Source: Ignavibacteria bacterium
Lineage (GTDB): Bacteria > Bacteroidota > Ignavibacteria > Kapaibacteriales > UBA2268
NCBI GenBank assembly: GCA_016844745.1
Contig: JAERMQ010000015.1
Span: 1-64,000 of the forward strand
Direction of reading: 5' to 3'
Length of the DNA: 64,000 bases
Shown: one piece after another, positions 53,628 to 63,352 of the stretch
Numbering within the stretch: the first letter of the stretch is position 1
Layout: the number at the start of each line of letters is the position of its first letter
Notes under the pieces: generated by a model
Seen by the model: only the letters and a program-made list of their open reading frames with translations
Told to the model about the DNA's origin: nothing
Databases searched by the model: none
Position numbers and translations under genes: made by a program

Positions 53628-54698
53628 TTATTTAATTTCATAACCTCTGCCAAATACCGGTAAAATGAATTCGGAATTGTAGATTTCTTCATTATGCAAT
53701 ACTCTTTCCAATTCCAATGGCGCTTCATCCTGTTCATCGGAAAATTGTGCAAAGGTACCGAAATGCATGGCAAAGCTAACCTTCGATTGCAGAATTTTGT
53801 GTGCTGTTGCCGCATCAGATGGGGACATGTGGATTTCCTTCATAAACCATTCAGGATTTATTGGACCGATTGGCAGCAATGATACAGCCTGTGGTCCGAA
53901 TTTATCGAATATCCGGCGGAAGTGTATTCCGAACCCGGTATCGCCTGCAAAGAAAATAGGTCCCTTTTTCGAATTGATGACGAACCCACCCCAAAGAGTT
54001 TTCCTGGTGTCGCATATTCCGCGCATTGATATATGCTTTGCCGGAACAAGTGTTATTGGTAATTTTTCCCGGATTGAATAGTTCTGCCACCAATCCAATT
54101 CAATAACATTATAAATATCATTTTGCTCCAAAAATACCTTATTTCCAAGAGGAACAATAAATAATGGATTGAACTTTGCCTTCAGCTTTTCGATAGTAGG
54201 CAAATCCAGATGGTCGTAGTGATTATGGCTAATTAATACAACATCTATATTTGGCAAATCATCAAAATGAATTCCGACTGAATGCATTCTTTTCCAAGAT
54301 GGCCATGAGAGGGGTCCAACACTTTCCGACCATATTGGGTCGGTAAGAATATTAAAGCTATCCGTTTGAATTAAAAATGAAGCGTGATTAACGAATGTTA
54401 CTTTGATTTTACCAATACCTATGTGTTCCTCCGGAGCTGAACCTGGTAATAAATCAAGTGAATCCTTCCATAAATAATGAGGTCTGGTTAGAAAGAATTT
54501 TGGAAGGGAAAATAGATTACGTTCGGTATTATTAATCGAATCTAAATTGTAAAATGACTCCCCGTTGAAATGGTCTGATACCGGTCCCTTATAAGGCGGA
54601 ACCGAGAATGTGCAACATCCAACTAAAGATAACAATGCGAAAAAAGATAAATATTTGTTTTTTATCAAATCAATAACGCCGGATTTTGGGAACATCAA
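53628..54698 (-). CDS. Metallo-beta-lactamase-fold lipoprotein (UlaG/NAPE-PLD-like)
   Basis: A 356-residue protein with a lipobox (LLSLVGC, Cys28 or 29). The metal-binding motif is SHNHYDHLD, with H158, H160, D162 and H163. FVNHASFLIQTDSFNILTDPIWSESVGPL before it and FAGDTGFGIHFRRIF and MHFGTF after it are typical of the UlaG/NAPE-PLD group of MBL hydrolases, which act on phosphodiesters or lactones. It is anchored in the envelope. It lies 4 bp after a TlpA-like gene on the same strand, so they are probably co-transcribed. The substrate is unknown. Confidence 0.87.
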   Translation of the reverse strand: MMFPKSGVIDLIKNKYLSFFALLSLVGCCTFSVPPYKGPVSDHFNGESFYNLDSINNTERNLFSLPKFFLTRPHYLWKDSLDLLPGSAPEEHIGIGKIKVTFVNHASFLIQTDSFNILTDPIWSESVGPLSWPSWKRMHSVGIHFDDLPNIDVVLISHNHYDHLDLPTIEKLKAKFNPLFIVPLGNKVFLEQNDIYNVIELDWWQNYSIREKLPITLVPAKHISMRGICDTRKTLWGGFVINSKKGPIFFAGDTGFGIHFRRIFDKFGPQAVSLLPIGPINPEWFMKEIHMSPSDAATAHKILQSKVSFAMHFGTFAQFSDEQDEAPLELERVLHNEEIYNSEFILPVFGRGYEIK

Positions 54699-54702
54699 CT
54701 AC

Positions 54703-55209
54703 CTATTTCGAAATCTTTTTGATTTGCTCGTACAGAACCTTCTCATCCCCATCGGCAAAACCGTTATGTTCCCAGACTATTTCGCCTTTTCCGTTGCAGA
54801 GAAATGTATGAGGTGGATTATTGACGTTCATGGCACGTTTGAAATCGCTGTTTTCATCAAGGTAGATATCGTAAGTCCATCCCTTGCCATTAATGAGAGG
54901 GGCTACCTTTTTGCTATTCCGTGAATCATCTATAGATACGGCAATGAATTTCACTCCCGTTTCTTTTTGCCATTTCGGATATAAATCCTTAATTACATTT
55001 AGTTCGTGAATACAAGGCTTGCACCAGGTTGCCCAGAAATCTATAACGAATGGTTTGCCGTCATTTGAAAAATTCTTTGTATCTATTGTTTCGCCTTTTA
55101 GGTTCTTAACTTTAGCCGAAGGAATTTTTTTACTTCCAGAAATTCCGGATTGTAAAAATAAAACCGATATGATTGTTATAAAGATAGCTGCCAGGATTGT
55201 TTTTTTCAT
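54703..55209 (-). CDS. TlpA/ResA-like periplasmic thiol-disulfide oxidoreductase
   Basis: A 168-residue protein with a signal peptide (TILAAIFITIISVLFLQSGISG). The thioredoxin fold KVKNLKGETIDTKNFSNDGKPFVIDFWATWCKPCIHELNVI has CKPC at 63-66, followed by KFIAVSIDDSRN and NNPPHTFLCNGKGEI with the cis-proline. It is one of three TlpA-type proteins in this window (with 1565 and 38179). It is the first gene of a two-gene unit with the MBL-fold lipoprotein. It probably reduces thiols in the periplasm. Confidence 0.88.
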   Translation of the reverse strand: MKKTILAAIFITIISVLFLQSGISGSKKIPSAKVKNLKGETIDTKNFSNDGKPFVIDFWATWCKPCIHELNVIKDLYPKWQKETGVKFIAVSIDDSRNSKKVAPLINGKGWTYDIYLDENSDFKRAMNVNNPPHTFLCNGKGEIVWEHNGFADGDEKVLYEQIKKISK

Positions 55210-55302
55210 AAACCACCAATATTTTCATTCAAAAAATAATTTTTTTCACAATACTACGTTATATTAACGAATTAGTTTTGTAAAACTTTTATTAATAATT
55301 TT

Positions 55303-56034
55303 ATGAAAAATAATATACTCATAATTTCCCTGGCGCTAATCACACTGACTCTTACTTCAATACCATTAAAAAGCCAGAGTCTGAAATTAGTATCAATTGA
55401 TTCGCTTGTCGAGCGGGAAACAATTGATGAAGAAGTAAAAGCTCATTACCAGTTGCAGAATATTTCTTCTTCCGAAAAATCTGTCTTATTGAATATAAAA
55501 GTAAAATCAATATCCGACGGACATCAATATCAATTTTGCTTTGGAGGGGTTTGTAAACTCCCACGCACAACAGATTTTTATGAAACAACCGATGTCTCAA
55601 TGAAGCCCGGAGAAATCACAGGGGATGATACTTATATGGTATTATTGCCATTTGGGGCAACCGGTACTACTTCACTTGAAGTAACTTATTATATCAAAGA
55701 TTCTCCAAATGATAAAATCACTTTTAATATTACTTATAAAATTGGTGTCACTTCAGCAAAAGAGGAATTATCAGGTTTGGAATTGGAACCTGTCATTTCG
55801 CCCAACCCAGCAAGGGATTATGCTATTCTGAAATTGAATAATTTTTTGAATACATCAAATTATTCAGTTAGAATTTTCGATTTAAGTGGTAAAATTCTAA
55901 CCGAGTCATTTATACCGGCATCTCAAAGTGAGGTTAAACTTGATTTGGCGAACCTTTCGGAAGGTAGTTATTTAGTAGGTATTATTTCTGAGAATAAATC
56001 AATTATCTCAAGAAAATTTCAGGTTATAAGATAA
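55303..56034 (+). CDS. Secreted protein with T9SS type A sorting domain
   Basis: A 243-residue protein with a signal peptide (ILIISLALITLTLTSIPLKSQ). Residues about 25-150 are an all-beta domain (VSIDSLVERETIDEEVKAHYQLQNISSSEKSVLLNIKV...) with a Cys pair in CFGGVC. From about 160 LEPVISPNPARDYAILKLNNFLNTSNYSVRIFDLSGKIL...LANLSEGSYLVGIISENKSIISRKFQVIR is a complete T9SS sorting domain. It is exported through the outer membrane; its task is not recognised. TAGTTTTG at 55273-55280 may be its -7 box. Confidence 0.82.
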   Translation: MKNNILIISLALITLTLTSIPLKSQSLKLVSIDSLVERETIDEEVKAHYQLQNISSSEKSVLLNIKVKSISDGHQYQFCFGGVCKLPRTTDFYETTDVSMKPGEITGDDTYMVLLPFGATGTTSLEVTYYIKDSPNDKITFNITYKIGVTSAKEELSGLELEPVISPNPARDYAILKLNNFLNTSNYSVRIFDLSGKILTESFIPASQSEVKLDLANLSEGSYLVGIISENKSIISRKFQVIR

Positions 56035-56090
56035 TGGGTTTATATATAAGATTTTTTATTAGTTGTTAGGACAATTATTGAAAAAAAGAA

Positions 56091-56170
56091 AGAATGTCAT
56101 TCTGAACGAAGTAAAGAATCCACTCTCAATACTATTTTCTGGATTCTTCACTTCGTTCAGAATGACATTC
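56091..56170. repeat. R2 palindromic repeat
   Basis: AGAATGTCATTCTGAACGAAGTAAAGAATCCA... and the inverse ...TGGATTCTTCACTTCGTTCAGAATGACATTC form long near-perfect arms. Same family as 42242-42327 and 59973-60046. Confidence 0.88.
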
Positions 56171-56207
56171 ATCTTGTCTTTTGAACCAGCCTCGATTATT
56201 AAATTTA

Positions 56208-56387
56208 TTAAGCAAAATCCATATCAAGAGAAAATCTTTTCATCGGACGTTTCCGTAATCTATAATCAGGAAGGGCATTTATACGGTAAACGATAGGATT
56301 AGGCCTTTGGAATGAAGGCAATTTCCCATCAAGGGATAAAGTAGCGAATGTGAACGCTATTATTGCCGATAGAAATAACTTTTTCAT
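56208..56387 (-). CDS. Small secreted peptide, unknown (59 residues)
   Basis: A minus-strand frame just below the ORF-track cut-off: MKKLFLSAIIAFTFATLSLDGKLPSFQRPNPIVYRINALPDYRLRKRPMKRFSLDMDFA. The first 18 residues look like a signal peptide. The rest is short, basic and proline/arginine-rich (PDYRLRKRPMKRF). It is divergent from uppP and ends next to an R2 repeat. It may be a true small secreted peptide or the start of a gene cut by the repeat. No family recognised. Confidence 0.5.
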   Translation of the reverse strand: MKKLFLSAIIAFTFATLSLDGKLPSFQRPNPIVYRINALPDYRLRKRPMKRFSLDMDFA

Positions 56388-56421
56388 AATTTAAATTACA
56401 AATATTTATTAAAGAAACAAA

Positions 56422-57261
56422 ATGACCATACTACAGGCAATTTTATTAGGTATTCTGCAAGGCTTAACCGAATTCCTGCCAATCAGCAGCACAGCTCATT
56501 TAACTTTAGCAGGAAAATATCTGGGGCTGATTGACCCGGCTCATCCCGAAGCATGGACGGCATTTATAGCCACAATCCAACTTGGTACCATGCTTGCAGT
56601 TATTTTTTATTTTGCCAACGAAATACGTGAAATTGCCTCAGCCTTTACTTCCGAAAATTTTACTAAAAGAAAACAACCGTTCAAAATACAAAGCCAAAAT
56701 TCTAAAATGGGGTGGTATGTTATTCTTGGTACAATCCCGGTCGTCATAGTAGGTTTGTTATTGAGTAAGGTGATTGAAGGCGGCTTGACGAAGAGTTTGC
56801 CTGTAATAGCAACAAGCTTGATTGTACTTGGACTATTGCTTGCTTTAGCAGAAAAAACAGCAAAATTCACGAAAAAGTATAATTCTATTAAATTGAAAGA
56901 TGCATTATTGATAGGATTAGCTCAATGCTTAGCTTTAATACCCGGTGCTTCGCGTTCCGGAACGACTATAACAGCGGGATTATTTCTTGGATTAGAGCGG
57001 GAATCGGCAGCAAGATTTTCATTTTTACTGAGCATTCCGGCAGTATTTGCCAGCGGGATTTATGAATTTTACAAAACAAGGCATTTTTTAATGGCTAATA
57101 GCGGTTTAGCATTGGTTGTTGCTACGGTTGTATCAGCATTAAGCGGGTATATTGCGATTGCATTCCTACTGAGATATTTGAGAACAAGAACATCCTATAT
57201 CTTTGTAATATATAGGATATTGCTGGGTGTTGCCATTTTAGGAGCATTTATTTTGCTTTGA
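56422..57261 (+). CDS. uppP: Undecaprenyl-diphosphatase UppP (BacA)
   Basis: A 279-residue protein with about eight membrane segments. ILLGILQGLTEFLPISSTAHLTLAGKYLGL contains the (E/Q)xxxE-type region and the first PISS motif, and LIPGASRSGTTITAGLFLGLERESAARFSFLLSIPAV contains the PGxSRSG motif. Both form the phosphatase site. It removes a phosphate from undecaprenyl diphosphate so that the lipid carrier can be reused in cell-wall synthesis. Single gene. Confidence 0.95.
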   Translation: MTILQAILLGILQGLTEFLPISSTAHLTLAGKYLGLIDPAHPEAWTAFIATIQLGTMLAVIFYFANEIREIASAFTSENFTKRKQPFKIQSQNSKMGWYVILGTIPVVIVGLLLSKVIEGGLTKSLPVIATSLIVLGLLLALAEKTAKFTKKYNSIKLKDALLIGLAQCLALIPGASRSGTTITAGLFLGLERESAARFSFLLSIPAVFASGIYEFYKTRHFLMANSGLALVVATVVSALSGYIAIAFLLRYLRTRTSYIFVIYRILLGVAILGAFILL

Positions 57262-57583
57262 AAGTTTCTGTTTCAATTTGCAATTATATTATTTTTAAGA
57301 TAATTACCCCATTCCGATTAAAATCCGAGATATTTAACTTATTAAATAGGATTTATTTTGATTTTAGTAGCTACTTGCATTCTCCCTTTTCCAACAAACA
57401 AGATTACAAAATAAATTATTAATTTGAAAAATGTCTTTAATCATATTAATAATTTATATATTACCAATGATATATAAGAAAATATATTATTAAAATTTAA
57501 TAACTATTTCATAAGTATAAATATTATATTGTTTAATTTTACCTAAAATTTAGATAAGTCATTTTGAAATTAATAATTCAGTT
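57262..57583. other. AT-rich intergenic region before the haem operon
   Basis: About 320 bp of very AT-rich sequence with no ORF, palindromic repeat or RNA gene that I can see. The downstream end carries the hemA promoter. Confidence 0.5.
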
Positions 57584-57615
57584 CTTGAGAATATTTTTGT
57601 TATTTCGTAATTTTG
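57584..57615 (+). promoter_or_regulatory. Bacteroidota-type promoter before hemA
   Basis: TTG at 57585-57587, a 20-base spacer, and TAATTTTG at 57608-57615 agree with the TTTG/N19-21/TAnnTTTG consensus, apart from the first T of the upstream box. The start of transcription would be near 57622, so it could drive the whole hem operon. Confidence 0.65.
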
Positions 57616-57684
57616 CATTTGTTAGTTATTACATTCGGGTATTGAATGTTTTTGAAATTTTTAAAAGTAAAAAAGAAAGTTAAA

Positions 57685-58962
57685 ATGCATTTTATAGTTG
57701 TAGGAACAAATTTTAAAACAGCCGATGTTGTAAACCGTGAAAAATTTCACTTCTCAAAAGAAAGTTTACCGGAAGCATTAGCAAATCTGAATAAAAGAAA
57801 ATCGATACAGGGCAGCGTTATACTTTCAACATGTAACCGTGTTGAAATTTACGCTTCAGTCGATAATGTAGATAACGGATTCAATGATATAATTAATTTT
57901 ATGAGTTCTTATCATAACATTCCTCCCGATGATATTAATCCCCTCGTTTATAAGAAGAATTGTCATGAAGCTGTATTTCATTTATTAAAGGTTGCTTCAA
58001 GTCTGGATTCAATGGTAATCGGGGAATATGAAATCCAGGGTCAGGTAAGGGATTCATATAATTATGCCCAGGAAAATAATGCTACCAATGGTTTACTCAA
58101 CAAATTATTTCAGGCAGCTATACAAACAGGCAAAAAGGTTCGCTCTGAAACAAAAATAGGCGAGGGAACCGTATCGGTTGCCAATATGGCGCTTGATATT
58201 ACTAAGAAATATTACGGTTCGAAGGATTGCTTCAATTTATTGATAATCGGTGCAGGTAAAATGGCATCACTAACGGCGTCGAATTTCCGTAATCATTTTG
58301 CTAACTGCAACGTTTGCGTTACAAATAGAACACAGAGCAATGCAATAGCTTTTGCCCAAAAATATTTCTCAGATGTTATTGATTATGAAAATCGTTACAA
58401 CGAAATTGCCAACAGTGATGTAATCGTAGTATCTACCAGTTCGGAAAATTATGTAGTTTCCTCACAGGAATTAAGCCAATTAGTTAATGGAAACAAAACA
58501 AAGAAAAGATTATTTATTGACCTTTCAATTCCGAGAAATATTGCTCCCGGAATTGGAGAAATACCGAATTGTAAATTATTTTCGATTGACGACATAAATA
58601 AAATAATCGAAACCAATCTGGGTAGAAGAGCCGAGGAAATCGAAAGCGCTCATAAAATTATCAATGAAGTTGCAGAAGAATATTTCGAATGGTATATGAA
58701 GCAATCCATTATGCCTACAATGATGGCTATTAAAAATCAAATGGGTATAATCAAGGATAGAACAATTGCTTCGTATGATTCATTCTATAAGAATCTTGAA
58801 GAAAAGCAAGCTACAACAGTTAGTGAAATGCTTGATTCTTATGCAGATAAAATCATTCGTGTAATAATGAAAAATATCCGCCGGGCAGCCACCAAAGAAG
58901 AATTAATTTCGATTACCAATACTTTAAAAGATACTCTTACTCTTGATATAAATAATGAATGA
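57685..58962 (+). CDS. hemA: Glutamyl-tRNA reductase
   Basis: I choose the ATG at 57685 (MHFIVVGTNFKTADVVNREKF), giving 425 residues; the frame opens at 57646 with 13 lysine-rich residues not typical of the family. VILSTCNRVEIYASV holds the catalytic cysteine; SSLDSMVIGEYEIQGQVRDSY and GAGKMASLTASNFRN (NADPH-binding) follow. LSIPRNIAPGIGEIPNCKLFSIDDI and the C-terminal dimerisation helices complete it. It reduces glutamyl-tRNA to glutamate-1-semialdehyde, the first step of the C5 route to haem. It is the first gene of the hem operon. Confidence 0.95.
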   Translation: MHFIVVGTNFKTADVVNREKFHFSKESLPEALANLNKRKSIQGSVILSTCNRVEIYASVDNVDNGFNDIINFMSSYHNIPPDDINPLVYKKNCHEAVFHLLKVASSLDSMVIGEYEIQGQVRDSYNYAQENNATNGLLNKLFQAAIQTGKKVRSETKIGEGTVSVANMALDITKKYYGSKDCFNLLIIGAGKMASLTASNFRNHFANCNVCVTNRTQSNAIAFAQKYFSDVIDYENRYNEIANSDVIVVSTSSENYVVSSQELSQLVNGNKTKKRLFIDLSIPRNIAPGIGEIPNCKLFSIDDINKIIETNLGRRAEEIESAHKIINEVAEEYFEWYMKQSIMPTMMAIKNQMGIIKDRTIASYDSFYKNLEEKQATTVSEMLDSYADKIIRVIMKNIRRAATKEELISITNTLKDTLTLDINNE

Positions 58963-59003
58963 TAAATTATGAATGCTGAATGCTGAATTATGAATGCTGA
59001 ATT

Positions 59004-59936
59004 ATGAATGATAATTTTAAAAAGAAATATATTGTTGCAACAAGGCCAAGTCTTTTAGCATTTACACAGACTGAACAGACTGTAAATAAACTTAGAGAAA
59101 AAAATCCCGATTGCGAATTCGAAATAATCAAATTCAGCACCCATGGCGATAAAGTAACAGATAAACCTTTAACGGAATTCGGAGGTACCGGTGTATTTGT
59201 AAAAGAATTGGAAAATGCTATCCTCGAAGGCAAGGCTGATTTTGCAATACATAGCCTGAAAGATGTACCCAGCGACCAACCTTCAGGATTAATATTAGCC
59301 TGCTTTCCAAAAAGGGAAGACCCAAGGGATATTGTTTTAACTAAATCATGTAAATCTCTTATAGAATTAGATGATAATTGTATTATTGGGACAGGAAGTC
59401 CCCGTCGTATCGTACAAATTGCCCAATTTAAACCTAATGCTAAATTCAAGGATTTAAGAGGTAATATTGATACTCGTCTTAAAAAGTTGCATGAAGAAGA
59501 TTACGATGCTATAGTTTTGGCGGCAGCAGGTATGAAAAGACTTGGTAAGGAAATTCCACACAATGCATATTTACCTGTTGAAGGGTTTGTGCCTGCAATA
59601 GGACAGGGCATAATCGGAATCGAGTGTAAATCGGATGATTATGAAACAATTGAAATGCTGAGAACAATAAATTCTAATGAATCTGAGTTGGCAGCGCGTG
59701 CTGAAAGAAGTTTCATGAAAACAATTGGCGGCGGATGCAAATTCCCATTAGCAGCTTATGCTACGATAAATGATAATATTCTTACATTATCGGTAATGCT
59801 TGGAAATCATATTACTTATTTAATCCATAAGGAAACCGCAAGTTCGGAACTTAGCATATCCGAACAATTAGGTATCGACCTGGCAATGAAAATTAAAGCC
59901 ATAGCAGGCGATTTAGGTATAACGTTAAACATTTAG
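59004..59936 (+). CDS. hemC: Hydroxymethylbilane synthase (porphobilinogen deaminase)
   Basis: A 310-residue enzyme. KKYIVATRPSLLAFTQTEQTVNKL stands for the usual RxSxLA start, and HSLKDVPSDQPSGL, GTGSPRRIVQIAQFKPNAKFKDLRGNIDTRLKKL and FMKTIGGGCKFPLAAYA (the dipyrromethane-carrying cysteine) are typical. It links four porphobilinogens. It is separated from hemA by a 40-bp stretch of GAATGCTGAATTAT tandem repeats (58965-59003), and the start ATG itself comes from this repeat. Confidence 0.94.
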   Translation: MNDNFKKKYIVATRPSLLAFTQTEQTVNKLREKNPDCEFEIIKFSTHGDKVTDKPLTEFGGTGVFVKELENAILEGKADFAIHSLKDVPSDQPSGLILACFPKREDPRDIVLTKSCKSLIELDDNCIIGTGSPRRIVQIAQFKPNAKFKDLRGNIDTRLKKLHEEDYDAIVLAAAGMKRLGKEIPHNAYLPVEGFVPAIGQGIIGIECKSDDYETIEMLRTINSNESELAARAERSFMKTIGGGCKFPLAAYATINDNILTLSVMLGNHITYLIHKETASSELSISEQLGIDLAMKIKAIAGDLGITLNI

Positions 59937-59972
59937 GATTGAAGTTAAGGTGGGTTCTAAAAATTCAATTTA

Positions 59973-60046
59973 GACTGTCATTCTGAGCGAAGCGAAGAAT
60001 CTATCTTGTTGATTTTAAAGAAGACTGGATTCTTCGCTTCGCTCTT
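59973..60046. repeat. R2 palindromic repeat in the hem operon
   Basis: ACTGTCATTCTGAGCGAAGCGAAGAATC... and the inverse GGATTCTTCGCTTCGCTCTT lie between hemC and hemD. Preceded by GGTTCTAAAAATTC, an R3 end. A strong hairpin here could partly separate hemC from hemD expression. Confidence 0.82.
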
Positions 60047-60093
60047 AAATTTTTTCTTTACAAACTTTATTAACTTTCAACTTTAATTTAGTA

Positions 60094-60864
60094 ATGAGTA
60101 ATTTATCAGGCAGGACAATAATATCAACGAAGCCTCTTTCTGATGAGGATTATATGAAGGATTATTTCATAAGCAGGAGTGCAAATTACTTATGGATGCC
60201 TCTAATTGAGATTTTACCTTCTCGTGAAAGTGAAAATATCAAGTATATATTTCAAAACTTAGAAAATTTCGACTGGGTGCTTTTTACAAGTAAAAACGGA
60301 GTAGAGTATTTTTTCAGATATTTCCATTCATTGCAACATAATAATAAATTTCCCGAGAAGATAAAACTTGCGGCTATCGGGGATAGAACAGCTTTAGAAC
60401 TACAGAAATTTGGTTTTACTCCCGATTTTATTTCAAATGGAACTACTTCGAAAGAATTTCTTAGAAATATTATAATAAAATATGATTTGAATGGAAAAAA
60501 AATTCTTCTTGCTTTGGGGGAATTAGCTAAGAACACACTGGAAGCGGGTTTGCAGGGAATTGCTGAAGTTACACGAATTAATGTTTACCGAACAGTGCCT
60601 ATTGAAAATTACTCAAAAGAAATTATTCATAAAATAAAATCCGATAATTACGACATTATCATATTTACAAGTCCATCCGGATTTGAACATTTCCTTGATA
60701 TAGCTAAAATCGAGGGAATTGGAAGAGAAATTAAATTTGCCTGTATCGGCACAACAACCTGTGAATCTGCATTGAATCAAGGTTACAAACCATTACTGGT
60801 ATCCTCAAAACCTGACGGATTAATTTTTGCTCAGGAAATTGAGGAATTATTATTAAAGAACTAA
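60094..60864 (+). CDS. hemD: Uroporphyrinogen-III synthase
   Basis: A 256-residue protein of two Rossmann-like halves: GRTIISTKPLSDEDYMKDYFISRSANYLWMPLIEI and FDWVLFTSKNGVEYFFRYF in the first, and NYDIIIFTSPSGFEHFLDIAKIEGIGREIKFACIGTTTCESALNQGYKPLLVSSKPDGLIFAQEIEELL in the second. The family is poorly conserved, and the assignment rests on these patterns plus its location between hemC and hemB. It closes hydroxymethylbilane with inversion of ring D. Confidence 0.88.
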   Translation: MSNLSGRTIISTKPLSDEDYMKDYFISRSANYLWMPLIEILPSRESENIKYIFQNLENFDWVLFTSKNGVEYFFRYFHSLQHNNKFPEKIKLAAIGDRTALELQKFGFTPDFISNGTTSKEFLRNIIIKYDLNGKKILLALGELAKNTLEAGLQGIAEVTRINVYRTVPIENYSKEIIHKIKSDNYDIIIFTSPSGFEHFLDIAKIEGIGREIKFACIGTTTCESALNQGYKPLLVSSKPDGLIFAQEIEELLLKN

Positions 60865-60878
60865 ATAAAGGTGAAAAA

Positions 60879-61856
60879 ATGGCATTTCCAATAACAAGAC
60901 TTCGCAGATTGAGGAAAAATCCAATCCTTCGCGATATGATAAGCGAAACTCATTTGGAATTAAATGACTTCATTATGCCCTTGTTTGTTTGTCCCGGCAC
61001 AAATGTAAATAATCCGATATCTTCGATGCCGGGAAATTCACAACTTTCTGTTGATTTATTGGTCGAGGAATGTAAGAGAATACATGATTGCGGAGTTAGT
61101 TCAGTTCTTCTGTTTGGAATACCGGAAAGCAAAGACGAGCATGGTCATGTAGCCTGCAGCGATGATGGAATCGTACAAAAAGCAATCAGGGCTATCAAAG
61201 ATACTCTTCAAAATAAATTGCTTATAGTTGCAGATGTCTGTAATTGTGAATACACAACGCACGGGCATTGCGGTACAATAGTCGATGGAGATGTACATAA
61301 TGACCTTACGCTTGAGACTCTCGCAAGTCAGGCTCTATCGCTTGCTAAAGCCGGCGCTGACGTAATAGCGCCGAGTGATATGATGGATGGAAGGGTTAAA
61401 AGAATTCGCCAAATCCTGGATGAAAACAGCTTGAGTAATATACCAATCATGTCATACTCTGCTAAATATGCATCCGGATTTTACGGACCATTCCGTGAAG
61501 CTGCTGAATCAGCGCCCAAATTCGGTGACCGCCGCAGTTATCAGATGAATCCGGCGAATTCTGACGAGGCTATGCGGGAAATAGCCCTCGATATCGAAGA
61601 AGGTGCCGACATCGTAATGGTGAAGCCTGCTTTGAGCTATTTAGATATAATTTACCGTGCTAAACATGAGTTCAATATTCCGGTTGCAGCATACAACGTT
61701 AGCGGTGAATTTTCCATGGTGAAGGCTGCAGGAGCAAATGGCTGGATTGACGAAGAACGAATTATGATGGAAGTAGCAACATCAATAAAAAGAGCAGGTG
61801 CGGATATTATCATTACTTATTTTGCAAAAGAAATAACTGCAGTATTGAATAGATGA
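60879..61856 (+). CDS. hemB: Delta-aminolevulinic acid dehydratase (porphobilinogen synthase)
   Basis: A 325-residue enzyme. RLRRLRKNPILRDMISETHLELNDFIMPLFVCPG is the usual start. DVCNCEYTTHGHCG holds the cysteine-rich Zn site, marking this as a zinc-type enzyme. MSYSAKYASGFYGPFREAAESAPKFGDRRSYQMNP and EEGADIVMVKPALSYLDII hold the two Schiff-base lysines. It joins two ALA molecules to porphobilinogen. It follows hemD by 14 bp with GGTGA before the ATG. Confidence 0.96.
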   Translation: MAFPITRLRRLRKNPILRDMISETHLELNDFIMPLFVCPGTNVNNPISSMPGNSQLSVDLLVEECKRIHDCGVSSVLLFGIPESKDEHGHVACSDDGIVQKAIRAIKDTLQNKLLIVADVCNCEYTTHGHCGTIVDGDVHNDLTLETLASQALSLAKAGADVIAPSDMMDGRVKRIRQILDENSLSNIPIMSYSAKYASGFYGPFREAAESAPKFGDRRSYQMNPANSDEAMREIALDIEEGADIVMVKPALSYLDIIYRAKHEFNIPVAAYNVSGEFSMVKAAGANGWIDEERIMMEVATSIKRAGADIIITYFAKEITAVLNR

Positions 61857-61953
61857 AAATTTCGAATTTTAATAATTTGCATTTATCCCAAAAAAAGAAC
61901 TTTGGAAATCTTTATTCAGAGTTCTTTGGGAAGTTTTCAAATACAAGATAAAA

Positions 61954-62032
61954 AGAGAAACCCCCTAACCCCCTTTGAAAAAGGGGGATTTTATTGTTCC
62001 CCCTTTTTCAAAGGGGGTTAGGGGGTTTCTCT
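61954..62032. repeat. R1 palindromic repeat, copy 2, upstream of hemL
   Basis: AGAGAAACCCCCTAACCCCCTTTG... with its full inverse, almost identical to 2791-2868. It lies between hemB and hemL and generates a false upstream start (61975) for the hemL frame. Confidence 0.9.
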
Positions 62033-62061
62033 TAATTCCAATACTAACTAAAAATAATCTA

Positions 62062-63351
62062 ATGAACACAGAAAAAAGCATAAAAGAATATAAAAAAGCA
62101 TGTGAAATAATACCCGGTGGAGTTAATTCTCCGGTAAGGGCATTTAAAAGCGTAGGACTCAATCCGCTTGTTATTGCCCGAGCCAAAGGTTCCAGGATTT
62201 ATGATATTGACGGAAATGAATTTATCGATTATGTAGGTTCATGGGGTCCCATGATTTTAGGTCATGCTTACGAACCAATAATCGAAGCCATCCGGAAAAC
62301 AGCGGAAAACGGCACCAGCTTTGGCGCTCCCACTCACCAGGAAACTGAAATAGCAGAACTCATAGTTTCCATGGTTCCCTCTATAGAAATGGTGCGAATG
62401 GTTAATTCCGGTACCGAAGCAACTATGAGCGCTATTCGGCTTGCACGTGGTTTTACAGGGCGGAATAAAATTGTAAAATTTGCTGGTTGCTATCATGGTC
62501 ATGCTGATAGTTTTCTTATTAAAGCAGGTTCCGGCGCTGTTACACTGGGTTTACCGGATAGTCCAGGCGTTACCGGTAACATAGCCGCAGATACACTGAT
62601 TGCAGAATATAATGATTTGCAATCTGTGTCAAAACTATTCGAAGCGGCAGGAAAGGATATTGCTGCAATAATAGTTGAACCTGTAGCAGGTAATATGGGA
62701 GTTGTGCTTCCGAATGATGGCTTTCTGCAAGGCTTAAGAAATATTACAAAAGAATTTGAAGCTTTACTAATATTCGATGAGGTAATCACCGGATTCCGTT
62801 TGGCAAAAGGAGGCGCTCAGGAGTATTACAATGTTATGCCGGATATTACAACATTAGGAAAAATAATCGGGGGGGGATTGCCTGTTGGCGCTTATGGTGG
62901 CAGTCGTGAAATAATGAGCCGCCTTGCTCCTTCCGGACCGATTTATCAGGCGGGTACTCTCTCTGGCAATCCATTGGCAATGAGCGCTGGGATAATAATG
63001 CTGAGTGTATTGAATGATACAACTGATTTTTACAAGGATTTGGAGCGAAAAGCACTACGCCTTGAAAACGGACTTAAGGACAATTTAAGGAAGACCGGTG
63101 TAAAAGGTGTTATTAACCGCATTGGCTCTATGTTAACGATGTTCTTCAATGATGAGTTACAAATAGATACTTTTGAAAAAGTTATGAAATCGGATAAAGA
63201 AAAATATTCGAAATACTTCTGCAAATCTCTCGAATCCGGCATATATTTAGCGCCATCACAATTCGAAGCTTCATTCATTTCTGCAGCCCACACTGATGCC
63301 GATATCGACTCAACCATTGAAGCAAGTTTTAACGCAATGAAGGAACTTTAA
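62062..63351 (+). CDS. hemL: Glutamate-1-semialdehyde 2,1-aminomutase
   Basis: I place the start at 62062 ([28 protein letters not shown]), giving 429 residues, the family length. The ORF-track start at 61975 merely translates an R1 repeat. [69 protein letters not shown] (PLP lysine) and [16 protein letters not shown] are all typical. It converts glutamate-1-semialdehyde to 5-aminolevulinate, the step after HemA. Its presence with hemA confirms the C5 route. Confidence 0.96.
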   Translation: MNTEKSIKEYKKACEIIPGGVNSPVRAFKSVGLNPLVIARAKGSRIYDIDGNEFIDYVGSWGPMILGHAYEPIIEAIRKTAENGTSFGAPTHQETEIAELIVSMVPSIEMVRMVNSGTEATMSAIRLARGFTGRNKIVKFAGCYHGHADSFLIKAGSGAVTLGLPDSPGVTGNIAADTLIAEYNDLQSVSKLFEAAGKDIAAIIVEPVAGNMGVVLPNDGFLQGLRNITKEFEALLIFDEVITGFRLAKGGAQEYYNVMPDITTLGKIIGGGLPVGAYGGSREIMSRLAPSGPIYQAGTLSGNPLAMSAGIIMLSVLNDTTDFYKDLERKALRLENGLKDNLRKTGVKGVINRIGSMLTMFFNDELQIDTFEKVMKSDKEKYSKYFCKSLESGIYLAPSQFEASFISAAHTDADIDSTIEASFNAMKEL

Positions 63352-63352
63352 T

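Noticed and set aside
61975-62061. 29-residue N-terminal extension of HemL
   Set aside because: It translates the R1 palindrome ([19 protein letters not shown]); the ATG at 62062 matches the known start of the family.
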